Shown: positions 1 through 11,585 of the stretch, piece by piece
How positions within the stretch are numbered: position 1 is the first letter of the stretch
Layout: the number at the start of each line of letters is the position of its first letter
Assembly (NCBI RefSeq): GCF_028554725.1
Contig: NC_071671.1
Span: forward strand, 45,416,501-45,480,500
DNA: 64,000 nt
Source: Zeugodacus cucurbitae
Lineage: Eukaryota; Arthropoda; Insecta; Diptera; Tephritidae
Reading direction: 5' to 3'
Translations under genes and position numbers: made by a program
Notes under the pieces: model-generated
Database searches by the model: none
The model's input: the letters and a program-made list of their open reading frames with translations, nothing else
Told to the model about the DNA's origin: nothing

Positions 1-3000
1 AGCATACTGAGCATCTTTCTCTTTGACACCATGTCTGAAATCCCACGTGATCTGTCAAATACTAATGCATGAAAATCCTAACCTCAAAAAAATCACCCGT
101 TAGTTTTATTCACATTTTGATTCGAGTCTTTTCCATATTTGTGGATATTTTTTACTCAGGATGGAGACGAATTCAACGAATCATAGATCATCAAAATCGG
201 TCCCGTCGTTCTTGGATTAAAAAGTACTTACAAAAATATGCTTTATTCGTGTAGAATGTTTGAAGATAAACAAAATTTAAAAGCTTAAATTTTTTAAAAT
301 CTAAATTTCTACATTGCATCACACGACATAATTTCTCACAGACAATATTCTCGAGACGGCTTACTAAAAATACCGAATTATAAGGTTTTAATAACTAAAA
401 ATCCTTGACGGGAATGTGAAACAGGAAGATTATTTTTATTCTTCTATATACATATATCTCTTCGGAAAAAAACTACTTATAATAAATAGCTCCAGCTTCT
501 GAATCAACTCTGAAGATTAAAATGCATGACGGAGATTCCGAAAGTTGTTACGTTCGTGTTTCACAAAATGCTAGAAATAGTTTTCTTTTGAAACAAAGTT
601 ACCTCAGGAAACAGTATGGATTGCTATTTGACTGATTATAATGAGGAAAATTCGAACATGAAATCTGTCTTTCTCTCTGATTATGAAGGTGTTGGGAATG
701 CTTAGAGTTCGACGCCCTAGTGCGTTCTATATTTCTAATATATTGTTCTTAAAGCCGCTGCACACGCTCCGTACTCTCGTTTCAAGCTCCGTACTTGGGA
801 GGTTCTGTAAGTTTGTTTAGCAAGCAGCTGTAAGCATTCGTTACACCCGATTGCGATGCGAAGAGAATGACTTGCAAGACGATTTTCAGTTTCAGATTGG
901 GAAATCTTATCACGGAGTCTTTTTGACACCCTCACCTGGGAGCTATTTCCAGAAAGTTGAGGTTCTAGCAATAAATATAGCCTATGTTACTCGGAGTGAA
1001 TGTATCTTTCCAATGGTGAAATAATTTTTCAAATCGGCTCAGTAGTTTTTGAAACCGATCCCGACGAAAAGAAATGTTTTGATGATCTAATTTAAAATTA
1101 TAAATACAGTTCAACCAACTGAACCCAAACAGCTGAATATTTCGTCCGATGCACATCCTCGATTTTTAAATAGAAATATTCAAAAGTTTTAATTATATGA
1201 GCTGGAAGATACAATTAATTATCTCATATTCGCAGGAAGTTCACATTGTTGTTGTTGAAATTGTAGTAAGTTGTTTTAGAAAAACATAAGCAACCATTAC
1301 AAACAACAACAAGACACCCCTTCGAACGCCATGTTTCTTCGTATATACATATGTATGTATATGTGCAGATGGGGTTTACTTATATGCTGCGAGTGCTGGT
1401 TACGAGTGTGTGAGCTCTATTGTCGGCCGCCATAATACGCATTAATTAATAGTTATAGTACAAGCATATAAGGGTTGTTCATGCACTAACTAACGACTGC
1501 CATTACGCATATGCGGTTATGCTTTCATGTGTCTGTATATTGTATTTATATTTGTGTATGTTTTTGTATGCATGCGCGCAAACCCTTATGACTGCTACAA
1601 TGCTGATTATGTCATTTCCTGCCATTGCCGCCAAATCTAAAACCACGGAGGCGCACATCACTACGCAAGGCCACAGGAATTAACCCTCAAAAGCAGATAC
1701 TAACGCGCAAATGACAACAAAAACAACAACGATCGCACTTTATTAGCGTGCACAAATCAATTCTCAAAGGATTTTCATTGTTATGTTTTTCGCTATTTGG
1801 ATGCGGTCTGTCGAGCGCAACAATGATTTATAGTCCAAATGGTTGTGCCGCCTGGGAAGCAGTGCTAATGCTATTGCCAATAACAACAACAACATATCAT
1901 ATATGCTATATTTATGATGCGGCACTCGCAATTAGTTGCAACAAATTTTACGTAAAACTGACAATTGTCATTTGCAACTGTCACAAAATACAAATAACTG
2001 TGTGTATGGGTGTTTATATTTGAGTCCTTCGGCGGCTGTGTTCGATTACTCTCGCCCAGTCTGGGTTGTCGAGCTGCTCCACGGCTTGATAACGTCATAA
2101 TTCTACCTTTAACCCTTAATCAGAAGCCTTGAGCTTCAAAGGGACGCATGAGAATACACACACAGATACAGGATGTTGCTAAAGCAGAGCTCTAAATAAA
2201 CAGTGTGTGACATTGAGATAACAAAATTCAAGTGTTTACTTTCACAATCCAGCTTCTTAATTGCACACCCGTATATACAAACATATAAAAGGAGAGATGT
2301 AGAGACATATATATATATATACCAACAAACATATAAATATGTCCTCTCCACTTTTGGTCGCCCTGCGAAAATCCCACAATAGCCGTTGGCTTAAACCCTT
2401 TGCATATATGTGAGGTCACGTAACGCTCACCAAAGGCTCATCATTTGCACTCACACATATACCCATATACATAAATATATATATGTATGTATATGCTCGT
2501 GTATTTGTCATTTCTACCATTTAAAATTGAATTCGTTTCGGTTGATTTTCGCCAAAACTCGTTTACTTCATCACCGATAACAGAGTCATAAAAGCGTAAA
2601 TTTTTATTTTATTCATAAGCTAAGCTAAGCTAATAAGAAGCAGAAGCAACCACCAGCAGCAGCAACAGCAGCGTCGTCATAATCCGATTGGTTTTAAAGT
2701 GGAAGAGCTTGTTGTTGTTGTTAGTATGGACAACCATATAATAATGGACAACCATGTTGTCTGCTGTTTGCTGATTACTTTGCATTTGTTGCGTTGATGT
2801 TCATAAATTTCTCGATTTATTCGATGAAAAAAAGAGAAAAAGGATTTTTATTGAAGTGGCGTTTGTGTGTGCGTGCCATTTATAAATGCGAGCGTGAGAA
2901 AATTGTAGTGGAGGGAAGAGATAGTATGCGTATAAACATCTAAATACTATCAAAAATTCTGTTTATTTCATAAGCCACTTAAGTGGCAATACTTATTCGA

Positions 3001-3316
3001 AGATATGAGTTGAAGTTGCAGATATACATTCGAAATAAATAAATATCATATCTTATAGTTGAAATGAGAAAATAAAGAAAGTCCTTGAGTATTATCGGAA
3101 TGTTTTGATAATTATTTCGCCTAAGCCTTTGTTTATTTTGTTAAAGTGGCATTTTGCTGATATTAAAAAATAGATAAGTATATTTTTGGATGGATTTATT
3201 TTTCAGGTTTAATTTTTTATCATATTTTTAAGTAATTCAACTAATTTAAAAATTCTTGGTAGCTATGTAAATACAAATACAACTTTTTAAATAAAATTTT
3301 GCGAAAAAGCAAAGTA
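1..3316. other. No gene seen; AT-rich DNA with microsatellites
   Basis: I see no convincing coding region here. The open frames are short, lack recognisable motifs and overlap on both strands. The stretch holds short TATG/TACA runs near 1340-1365 and 2465-2495, an (AT)n run at about 2308-2325, three AGCTA units near 2617-2632, and scattered CAA/GTT triplet tracts. The first 250 bases resemble a decayed transposon fragment in texture, but I could not assign a family. Confidence 0.5.
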
Positions 3317-3744
3317 AAGTGCTGAACACAAAGACACGACGTAGCGACGGCTGTCTACAAATGTCGCTTGAAAATGGCAGCGACATATCAAACAACAAAT
3401 TTGTTGTCCTACTGAAACCTTTCACTTCAAGAAAATTTACATATTTTGTTTCAAGTGAAACTTTTTGTGCAAAACATGTTTAAATAGGTCTTCTGTTGGC
3501 AAAATAACGTCATACTTGGTAGAACTTTGAACATTTTTTACATTTAACATACTGTGGCAGCTCTACAGCGGCCATTTTCGTCGGTAAAATTAGAAACATT
3601 TCTAATTTGGCGACAGCGACAACTTCAAGCCGGCTGTCGCCAAGTCGTACCGTTGTCTAAAAAGATGGGCCCATAAGAATGCGTGTGTTTTAATATTTGA
3701 CAGATGTCGCTCGTCGCTTGTCGTCGTCTATGTGTTCAGCACTT
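3317..3744. mobile_element. MITE with 14-bp perfect inverted ends and GCGAC-rich body
   Basis: The segment begins AAGTGCTGAACACA and ends with its exact reverse complement, so it is bounded by 14-bp perfect terminal inverted repeats that continue imperfectly inward (GAC/GTC-rich). The pentamer GCGAC or its complement GTCGC occurs many times near both ends. A 9-bp perfect stem (GGCGACAGC at 3609-3617 with GCTGTCGCC at 3633-3641) lies inside. There is no transposase ORF. Length (428 bp) and structure fit a non-autonomous DNA transposon. No target-site duplication is clear, so the superfamily is left open. Subterminal motif clusters like this are known transposase-binding sites in hAT and related elements. 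Confidence 0.7.
3609..3641. repeat. Internal stem-loop in the GCGAC-rich MITE
   Basis: GGCGACAGC and GCTGTCGCC are perfectly complementary over 9 bp with a 15-nt loop. They lie inside the MITE at 3317-3744 and reuse the same GCGAC motif found near both ends. Confidence 0.6.
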
Positions 3745-3899
3745 ATAATTCCAAGAACTTTCGAGTTGTTCTAGAATGGTTACCTCGTTTATAAGATTTA
3801 AATGTTTTTAATCGGATTGTAATGATGAAATTGATATGCTTTTACACTTTTGGCGTTGTTGTAGTGGCATTTACATTTCATGTTAGTCATTAATTCTAC

Positions 3900-4327
3900 T
3901 TAAGCGGTGACATGGGTTTGTCGGGTAAAAAATGGCCTATTTTCTAATAATAAAATAAAAAATTCGGTAAAATTTTCTTAATATTTTATTTTTTTGTAAT
4001 AGTTGTATTGAAAAAAGAAAAAGTCCTTCGTTCATGCACGAGTAAATTGTAACTCGAACACCTATGCAAAATTTCATCAAGATCGGTTGAGTAGTTTTCA
4101 AGAACATTTAAAAACCGACTTAGAAAACATGGTTCCGAGAAAAACGCGTTTAAAGTTTTGAGTTACAATAATAACTGGCTTGGAGCGCACACCTTCCAAA
4201 GGCTATATCTCCGAAACTATTATTCGGATCGAATTTAGAATAATATTTTTGAGATGTTATAGAAATTAATAAGCAAAACAACAAAAAAAAGATTTTTTGA
4301 ATCCACGAAACCCATGTAACCCCTTAA
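3900..4327. mobile_element. MITE flanked by TTAA duplication
   Basis: TTAA at 3900-3903 and again at 4324-4327 flanks a segment whose ends are inverted repeats: GCGGTGACATGGGTTT on the left against GGGGTTACATGGGTTT on the right complement (14 of 16 match). No ORF lies inside. A TTAA target duplication is characteristic of the piggyBac and Kolobok superfamilies. The GGGG start is not the usual piggyBac CCC end, so I do not choose between them. It sits 155 bp from the MITE at 3317-3744 and the two are unrelated in end sequence. Confidence 0.65.
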
Positions 4328-7300
4328 GTTCTTCTTGACAGATCCCTATGAAGAAGAAATTTTATTCACATAACTTTTATATTTAAATACATGTATGTAT
4401 ATGTATGTATACTAAACTGCCAAAGATAATTAATATTCTCAACACAATTTTAATTATAATGTTAACTGGATCCTCTCCATTTTTATTGAAAAAATACTGA
4501 TTCGCCGATGAAACAATGCACTCTTTCTGAATTTTCCTAAACTGACTTTCTTCTTACAATGAAATTTATGGGTAATTTACTATCTTATTTAGTTGTCATA
4601 TTAATTTTATATAAATTTTTTCTTTAAAATATGTATTTTTTTTCCAGAAATTATATAAATACTCATATCAGGAGAAAGGTTGGTTAATCGCATTCCCAAC
4701 CACACAAGTTTTCAAACATTGGATAAGTATTTAATTTTAAGCTTTTATCTTTTTCGATTATCCAGCTTTGACCCCTTAAAGCATCTGTAATCTGTCATAT
4801 AACTATATCTAAAGTTGGAAAATTCTCAATAGTATGCCTAATATATTAGTCGATCGAAAGGATCAATAACAATAACTAGTATTTGTCCTTTCAATGTTGC
4901 CTCTATTACTTAAGAAAGTGAAACATCAACATTGAGACAAAAAAGTTTAGTTATTTCCAAAAAACCTTATATTCCAATTTCATCCCTTTTCAAACTGATC
5001 ATATGATGGAAATGTTGAAACCCAAATTCGGTTATTGTTTTGGAAGATAAAAAATTTCCTAATTTGAGACTCTTGAATAATCTATCATAAATATGTGTTG
5101 GTTAGATATATATCTTTTTTACACGATAATAATTGTTTGATTCGGTTGGCTCAGATTTTCTTCTTTTCATGTATTTAAAAAAAAGCAAATAACTTGAAAT
5201 TTGTCTTCAAAAACCACAAATAATACAGTTTAAGATATATTAAAATATTATCTAACACATGGCGTCCCATAAATCCACATACTATTATGAACATGAAATG
5301 CTGTGTAACCTTTAAGAATACTCAAATTTCACAAGCGGCAACTACAAAAGTCCAGCGCCAACCCATGTATCCTCGCACCAGCCAATTAAAGGCAACAAAA
5401 GCCAACAATTATGGATGAAAGACAAGCAATTAGCAAGACAATGAGAGACAAGTACATTGCAGCCTACACATACATACATACATGGGCATAAATACATAAA
5501 TTTGGGAAAGAATACATAAATTGTATGTAAACAACTGACGATGATCGCAAATGTCCTGTGGCGATCAAGTGCCACAGATAAAAATCAATCGTAAGCCGAT
5601 TTCACATGTGTAATGAGCGAAGAACAACGACAAGACACGAATGTGCTGGTGGTCCACTGAGAGCGGGAGAGATTAGTATAATAAAGGATGATTTTTTGGT
5701 TTGACGATCGGAGATCATACAGAATATGCAACAAAGATACAATAGCAAAAACAAAGAAGCTAGTTAAGAGAAGAAAGCAAGCAATAATTTAGCATTTGAG
5801 ACCAAGAATGCAAACAAATATTCGGACATTTCCGCCTCTATTTATTATTTTTGCGATGTTGTGTAGTTGAGGATCAGCAGACTGATCTACTTATTACATA
5901 AGACGATTCCTCGCAACTACGCCCTGACACTGGCTAGTCTTGAACGACACACGCTTCTACCTTTTCCGTCGCTTGCTGCTGCTCAAGTGCACACGCACTC
6001 AATTGACCCTGAGTCCGTTCATATTAGACGAAGGTGAAAGGCATTTTTGCATCACTGATCTGTCGCTGTCATATTAATCCCGCTCATCCTATCCGGTTCA
6101 ATGCATGTACCTCCATAGATTTGTATTTGTTTTGTCTACAACACAAACGCCCTCAAACACAAACAATTAACCAAGAACCCATAATATTTGTAGACATTCT
6201 TGTATACTCGCTTCATGATCCTCTGGTGGATTACATGCAACCCAAGTGAAATTACACCTTGTCCGACTTGTAATCCCTGGCTTAGCCAGCAAAAACATGC
6301 ATTTCTTATTTGCCTTGCCCTGTTGCCTCACACGCTCGTCCATAAAAGTGATCTTCAGCAAGATCCGCCAACACTTCGAAGATCACCACACAAAGTCAAA
6401 CACACACAAGAGGTCTGTATCTCACCTGTAGAAGCCGAGTCTTCGGCTTCGTTTGCTGCGCGGATTATGCGTGTTCAACAATAAATGACTTTCGTCCGGA
6501 ATCTGTCGAGCAGTGACAGCGGTTCTGACAGCGCGCCACAAACACACAAACACACCCGCACACTCGTTTGCTGGCCATCCGGCTGAGTGCCTGGCTGTGC
6601 TGACATTTGCGAAATGAAATGTTTTGATCGTTTGTGGTGTGAAAACATGCTAAATAATGAGCAAAAGGTAATCTTGACTTGATCGCCGTCGCTGTACCTG
6701 ATGCATTGATGCCCGGACGGATGTTCTTGAAGGATGCGCAGGCGATTTATTCCATACTCATTGCCTTATGCTTTGGCATATTTAAATTGATTTTGGGCTG
6801 CGCCACAATCCGTCAGAATTTGCTTAGACTTCTCTGTTGTGTGGACTCGCGTGGCTGGGCGTTGCTGGGTGAGAAGGTGATGCGGCGTTAAATTAATTAC
6901 TTGAGTGTCATGCTGTGCAGCTTCGCCTTTTAATTGATTAGTTGACATGATGTTTGCTGGAGTTGTGAAGGTGAAACGTCACTAGACTGACACAACACTG
7001 CGCGTGTAGCCGAATATTAAGTAGAATATCTACATAAATACCGAAAGCTTCCTGGCGATGGCTGTTTGTGGATTAAATATAACAAATTTGTTTTGTGTTT
7101 CTTGCGTCATGACATAACAACTTAGATGACGCAAACTGAACTCGCTACATTCATTCTGCATTTCATTCACAATTCGCTTATTATTTTTAATTTTGTAGAT
7201 AACCGCCTTTGACGTTACGATAGCTCTTACCCATCGTCTAATTTAAAGCATCAAATCTCTATCTCTCTATCTTTGTAAACGAGAGCAGTCTTGAGCTTTC

Positions 7301-8000
7301 GGAAAAGGCCTAACTCTGACTATTTATTCTAGGATAAGGAAAAATAAATTTAATTGCTCTCTCTCAGGATTCGGTAAACATTAATTTCGGTGTTGACATT
7401 TCAAGAAAAAATTATGGTTACTCATCTTTCTCGAGAGGGCCTCTGTGGGCGACGATGCTTCTAATAACTACTCTACAGCGGATTGGAAAGGACCCTGCTT
7501 GAATAAACTTTCATTATTTATTCCGATCTTTAATTCAAAACGTTTTATTATAAAGGATGAATTTCTATTTTCTTTTACAAAACGATTATATAAACAAGAA
7601 TTATAAAAGAGATATATTAAAAATTGCACCTTTTATACGTTTATGATGGCGATTTTGAATAGTTGTTTCGAGAAATGTTTAAATTTTCAGGTGAATACTT
7701 TGATTTATTATTGCAGAAATACAGGATTGAACATTTTACCTTTAATGTAAAGCTCATTGGTGCTAAACTTGGGTCATAAATTCTGCAATTATCATCAGGT
7801 CTTAAGGATGTTACGATTGGTGGAATATTTTGTTAGCTCCTTTGGCTTGTAACCACAATTGTTTATTAAAATATTAGATCAAAACTGATTGTAAATTTCC
7901 CTAGTATTTCGTTAGCCAATATGAATTATTCCTTTGAGACTTTTATTAATGGGTAATTTTAGTTTAGTAATTTTAAAACTATTTAAATGGATAGGTATCA
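4328..8000. other. No gene seen
   Basis: No supported gene. A (TACA)n/(CATA)n run lies near 5466-5482. The interval 5880-7020 is less AT-rich than its surroundings and carries several open frames of 60-94 codons that overlap in different frames. None shows a family motif, a credible start context or splice structure. Confidence 0.45.
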
Positions 8001-8039
8001 GAATGTTCATTTAAGACACTAGATCGCTTTTTGTACTCA

Positions 8040-8360
8040 GTGTGTAAATCTAATAAAATTAGACAGCCACACAAAAAAAATCTTGGATCTGACCTGGGTA
8101 CCTTGCTATGTGTAGCTTATATTTCTGTGGTTGCTGAATCCGAATCCGAGGTCCATTTAACCCTATTAGATTTTGACATAACCCCAAAAAAACTAATATG
8201 GAGGACAGCGTTTTTAAAAATTCATAGGATTCACTTTAAACTCGATACTCGGGGTTTTTGGGATCACGCATTACAAATCCGGGCGTTTTTTTTTCAATAT
8301 ACAAAATGGCGCATCCAATATGGCGGACGGTTTTTTTATTCAGTGTTTTGACCAATATGA
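8040..8360 (+). repeat. Probable dispersed repeat with paired ATGGCG/ATGGCGG motif
   Basis: The segment contains GGGGTTTTTGGGATC, AATCCGGGCG and the doublet AAAATGGCGCATCC-AATATGGCGGAC. I recall this arrangement as a repeat scattered in insect genomes, but no second copy lies in this window to prove it. A 106-codon open frame crosses it and is probably chance. Boundaries are approximate. Confidence 0.3.
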
Positions 8361-10483
8361 AATTATTTTCAAAGTGTATTTTAGTTTTAAAAGCTTTTCC
8401 TCCTCGTTGGTTTGTATTATGGATCCAAATGCTCTAAAAATACGCAAGAAAGTTTTGCATTGACTCTGAAAGGTACAAGAAATTTAATTGTTTTCGTTAT
8501 TGTATTTTTATTCTACTACATTTTTTTATAATCTGATGGTTTATTTTTTATTTACCGCATGTCAATTCCATTCAATTGATCTTCCCAAGTTTTACAAATA
8601 CGGTACCACAAAACGGCTTGGATAGAAGAAAGGTTTCAAAGACTTCGTTTTTTAATGCTTGAAGAGAATTATTTCGGAATAAAGAACTATCTCCCCCTTT
8701 TAATATATGACGTAAATGAGATTTCCCATAAAAACTGCATAAAATTTTAAATACGTGATCTTGCCAGAAAATCTCAAAAAAAAATTTAATATTTTTTAGT
8801 AGATAATATTTGAAAAATAAATTAGTACCAATACTAATAGAACCTAAGCGCATCATGGCAAAACTTTATGTCCAACGTTTAACCTTTTTGATCTTTAGAG
8901 TTATGAAATCTCAAATATACTGTAAGACTGAGATATGCACATGATCATTACTTGATAAATAAATTGACAAATAAAAACAAATAAAATTTTTAATTGAATT
9001 GTTTTGATAGCCAACATGAGCGCCTTGTCAAGATTTATGTTTCTTATATTGGGAATATGTTTATAAACGTCGTAGAAACTAGTTTCTTCTTACACCTTCT
9101 CAGCTTTCTAAATTATATTGCATCACAAAGCATTGTATATATGGCACCCTCTGTCACATATTTCCGCTTCATTGAAATTGATATATTTATATACAATGCA
9201 ACTGACCGCGATAAAAGTCATAAAACTGAGACAGACAAAATAATAGATGTTTCCAATAAAAGTAGAAATTTCCATATTAACAGCAGCATTAGCAATGATC
9301 ATGGCTTCAAGCTGTCAATGACACATTACGCTGACCAAGAAGTGCATACATATATAAATACATAAAATACATATAATGCTATATAATATATTCATACATA
9401 CTAACTAATTCTTAATATAAAGGCGAGGCGTCATGTGGTTGCAACATATTGTTATCTCACTACTTGCCACATTCTGTTAGTATGTACGTTAAGAGCATTA
9501 GAATGCAAGTCGTCCACACTAGGCAATAAAATAGAACTTTTATTAACCACAAAGCAGCCTGGAAATTATACGAACGCATGTAAATGAATGCTCACACACA
9601 CACACACACGCACACAAAGAAAGCATTCCAGAAAAATTAAAGCAAAAGACACTAAAAATGCCAGCGAGGTGAAAAATGTACATAAATACTGAGGAGAATA
9701 GATTAAGGCAGCAGTAACCAATAAAATGTCACCACTAGCCTAAGCATATGTGTACATACACACATACATACTCGTATGACCATCCTCTACGCCATCTTCA
9801 CAGCCAGAGCAACCACCAAATGGCATTAGTTAATACTTAGCACCTGTTACCAACGACTGCGGTGCATTTAACGCCCGAACACCAATAGTTTATGTTACTT
9901 TACGAGTGTTTGTAGGCAAGTGCAGCACTTTGCTCCCCTCCTTCTTCGTACAAAAAAAATCTCGAGCCATAAAAAAATTCCATCTTTTGAGTCTTCTTCA
10001 TCTTTCCTACCCACTTTCTATACATCTACAGATGTGTGTGTGTTTTAGTTGTTGTCCACCATCATTAGCCGCAGCAACAACATGTCGCATGTAATCTATA
10101 AAACATCGCCGCTTTGTCGATTACTTCTAACTACTCTTTGGTAGTGCACACTCACCACTGTTCGACGGCTGTCATGTTGTAGACTCCCATACAATATATT
10201 TAGTTATTTGTTGTGGGTGTCGCTGTTTTGTTGTTGCACAACTTTTATTACACCATTTAGGGTCCACTAAATTGTCGAGGAGCTCGTTATTCTTTTGTCA
10301 CATATTGACTAATTGACAAATGTTTGACAGTCGATTGTGCGCCTGACTGATTTTTAATACCTTTAAGGTCCTGTGTGAAAATGTTTGATCGCGATAAAAA
10401 TTTGTTTAAAAATATTTAAAAGAAAACGGAATGTTTCTTTCCAAACGTTCTAGATATGTATTAGATAAACATATGCCTTTTTC
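8361..10483. other. No gene seen; one (CA)n microsatellite
   Basis: No supported gene. A (CA)n tract lies at 9593-9616. A 94-codon minus-strand frame at 8572-8856 (lysine- and phenylalanine-rich) and a 123-codon plus-strand frame at 8994-9365 have no motif I recognise. Confidence 0.4.
9593..9616. repeat. (CA)n microsatellite
   Basis: An uninterrupted CA dinucleotide run with one G interruption near its right end. Confidence 0.85.
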
Positions 10484-10497
10484 TAGGTTAGGTTAGG

Positions 10498-11436
10498 TTA
10501 TGTGGTTGTCAAAACGACGCACCTAGGCCCATTGTGACACCACTGAGACTGTGATCCCTCAAACGATAGAGTCATCTTTGAACCACCCTGTGGTCTTAAT
10601 AAAGTGAGAAAGCTCACACAATTTGATATGAGCAACTTCACCCACATCCTCGAGAAAACCGCGTCCAATAGTTGCAATTCTTTTCCTATACAGAGCCTTA
10701 GAAGGTGTGTAATCGTTTCTTCTTCTTCTTCTTCTTCTTCCTGGCAGCTTCTGCAGTAATCGTTACAAGGTAACCCCAGTCTGCTGGCGTGTCTACCAAT
10801 CAGAGAGTGTCCCGTTAACACCCCTACAAGGGTTCTTGTGTCATTCCTCTTAAATTTCAGTAAACGACAAGTGCGGCTCTTACTCCACTCAGGCCATGTT
10901 TGTCTACTTACGGAACAAGTCGTTGATTGTTTCCATTGTGATTCCGCCATATCAACAGCATGTTTATCTATTAGGTATCTGCACGTTGCCAGAGGTATAT
11001 AAATTCCCTCTTTATTAGCATACAACTGCAATGTTGTGCCCAATCTGGCTAATTCATCTGCTACACAGTTTCCAGGAATGTCACTATGTCCCGGGACCCA
11101 TTGCAGGTGTATCGTGAAATATGATGTCATTGCTATTAGTAAATCCAAACACTCTTTCATTATCTTCGATGATATTCTATGCGACTTTAGTGATTTTGAC
11201 AAAACGAGAAGGCTTTCTTTAATTGCAGTGATCCCTGCTTGGAAAACACTGCAGTGATCCGGTAACCGGAAAGCGATTCTGGTATCCAGTTTCTCTGAAA
11301 ATACCCCGCATCCTACTCGTTTGTCCAGCTTTGAACCGTCTGTATAGATACTTATTTCTGAATCTTTGTCCACTTTTCTCATTTCCCACTCCTCTCTAGA
11401 GGGGAAGGATATGTGTAGGTCCGAGTTTAGATTCAT
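10498..11436 (-). pseudogene. RNase H/C-terminal domain of non-LTR retrotransposon polyprotein
   Basis: The 312-codon frame encodes an RNase H1-like domain followed by the C-terminal region typical of I/Jockey-like elements. Visible motifs are YTDGS (residues 31-35, first catalytic Asp), FRLPDHCSVFQA (56-67), WVPGHSDIPGN (113-123), ADELAR (126-131), TWPEW (180-184), LTGHSLIGRHASRLG (207-221) and a C-x2-C...H-x4-C finger at 228-249. Two catalytic positions look lost. The Glu expected after FQA is Gly (residue 68). The segment that should hold the second Asp (a YSDSQAA-type motif) is absent between IKE (72-74) and SKIMKEC (90-96). A run of eight Glu codons, an expanded GAA microsatellite, splits the finger. 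The methionine used is only the first in the frame, since coding resemblance extends upstream. The domain would remove RNA from the cDNA hybrid during retrotransposition, and this copy is almost certainly inactive. Confidence 0.75.
10717..10740. repeat. (TTC)8 microsatellite inside retrotransposon frame
   Basis: Eight perfect TTC units, read on the minus strand as eight Glu codons inside the Cys/His finger of the RNase H fragment. Confidence 0.9.
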
Positions 11437-11585
11437 TTCTATAGGATTTCGAAAGTCCGTAATATTCGGTAGAAATGGGAACTTGCCGAGTATACTGGAA
11501 TGTCCCCTGTTGCAGTGTTGCAGTTTTGCAATAGCGACGATTCCCTCAGCCTAAGTGCCGATTTCGCCGCCTGTTGTTTGCCTTC

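Larger units (their letters stand above)
10484..11585 (-). mobile_element. 3' fragment of an I-like non-LTR retrotransposon
   Basis: This minus-strand block carries the C-terminal part of a non-LTR polyprotein (RNase H and a Cys/His tail), then a stop and a tail of AACCT-type repeats. Upstream of the main open frame, coding resemblance continues in two other frames (an AAKSALRLRE segment near 11500-11580), so at least one frameshift is present and the 5' part (endonuclease, reverse transcriptase) is missing. Such 5' truncation is usual for target-primed insertions. The run TCTAGGTTAGGTTAGGTTA on the plus strand (10483-10501) is the 3' tail. Confidence 0.75.

Noticed and set aside
10483..10501. 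TTAGG-like run as a telomere or interstitial telomeric site
   Set aside because: It is the 3' tail of a non-LTR fragment and only about three units long.
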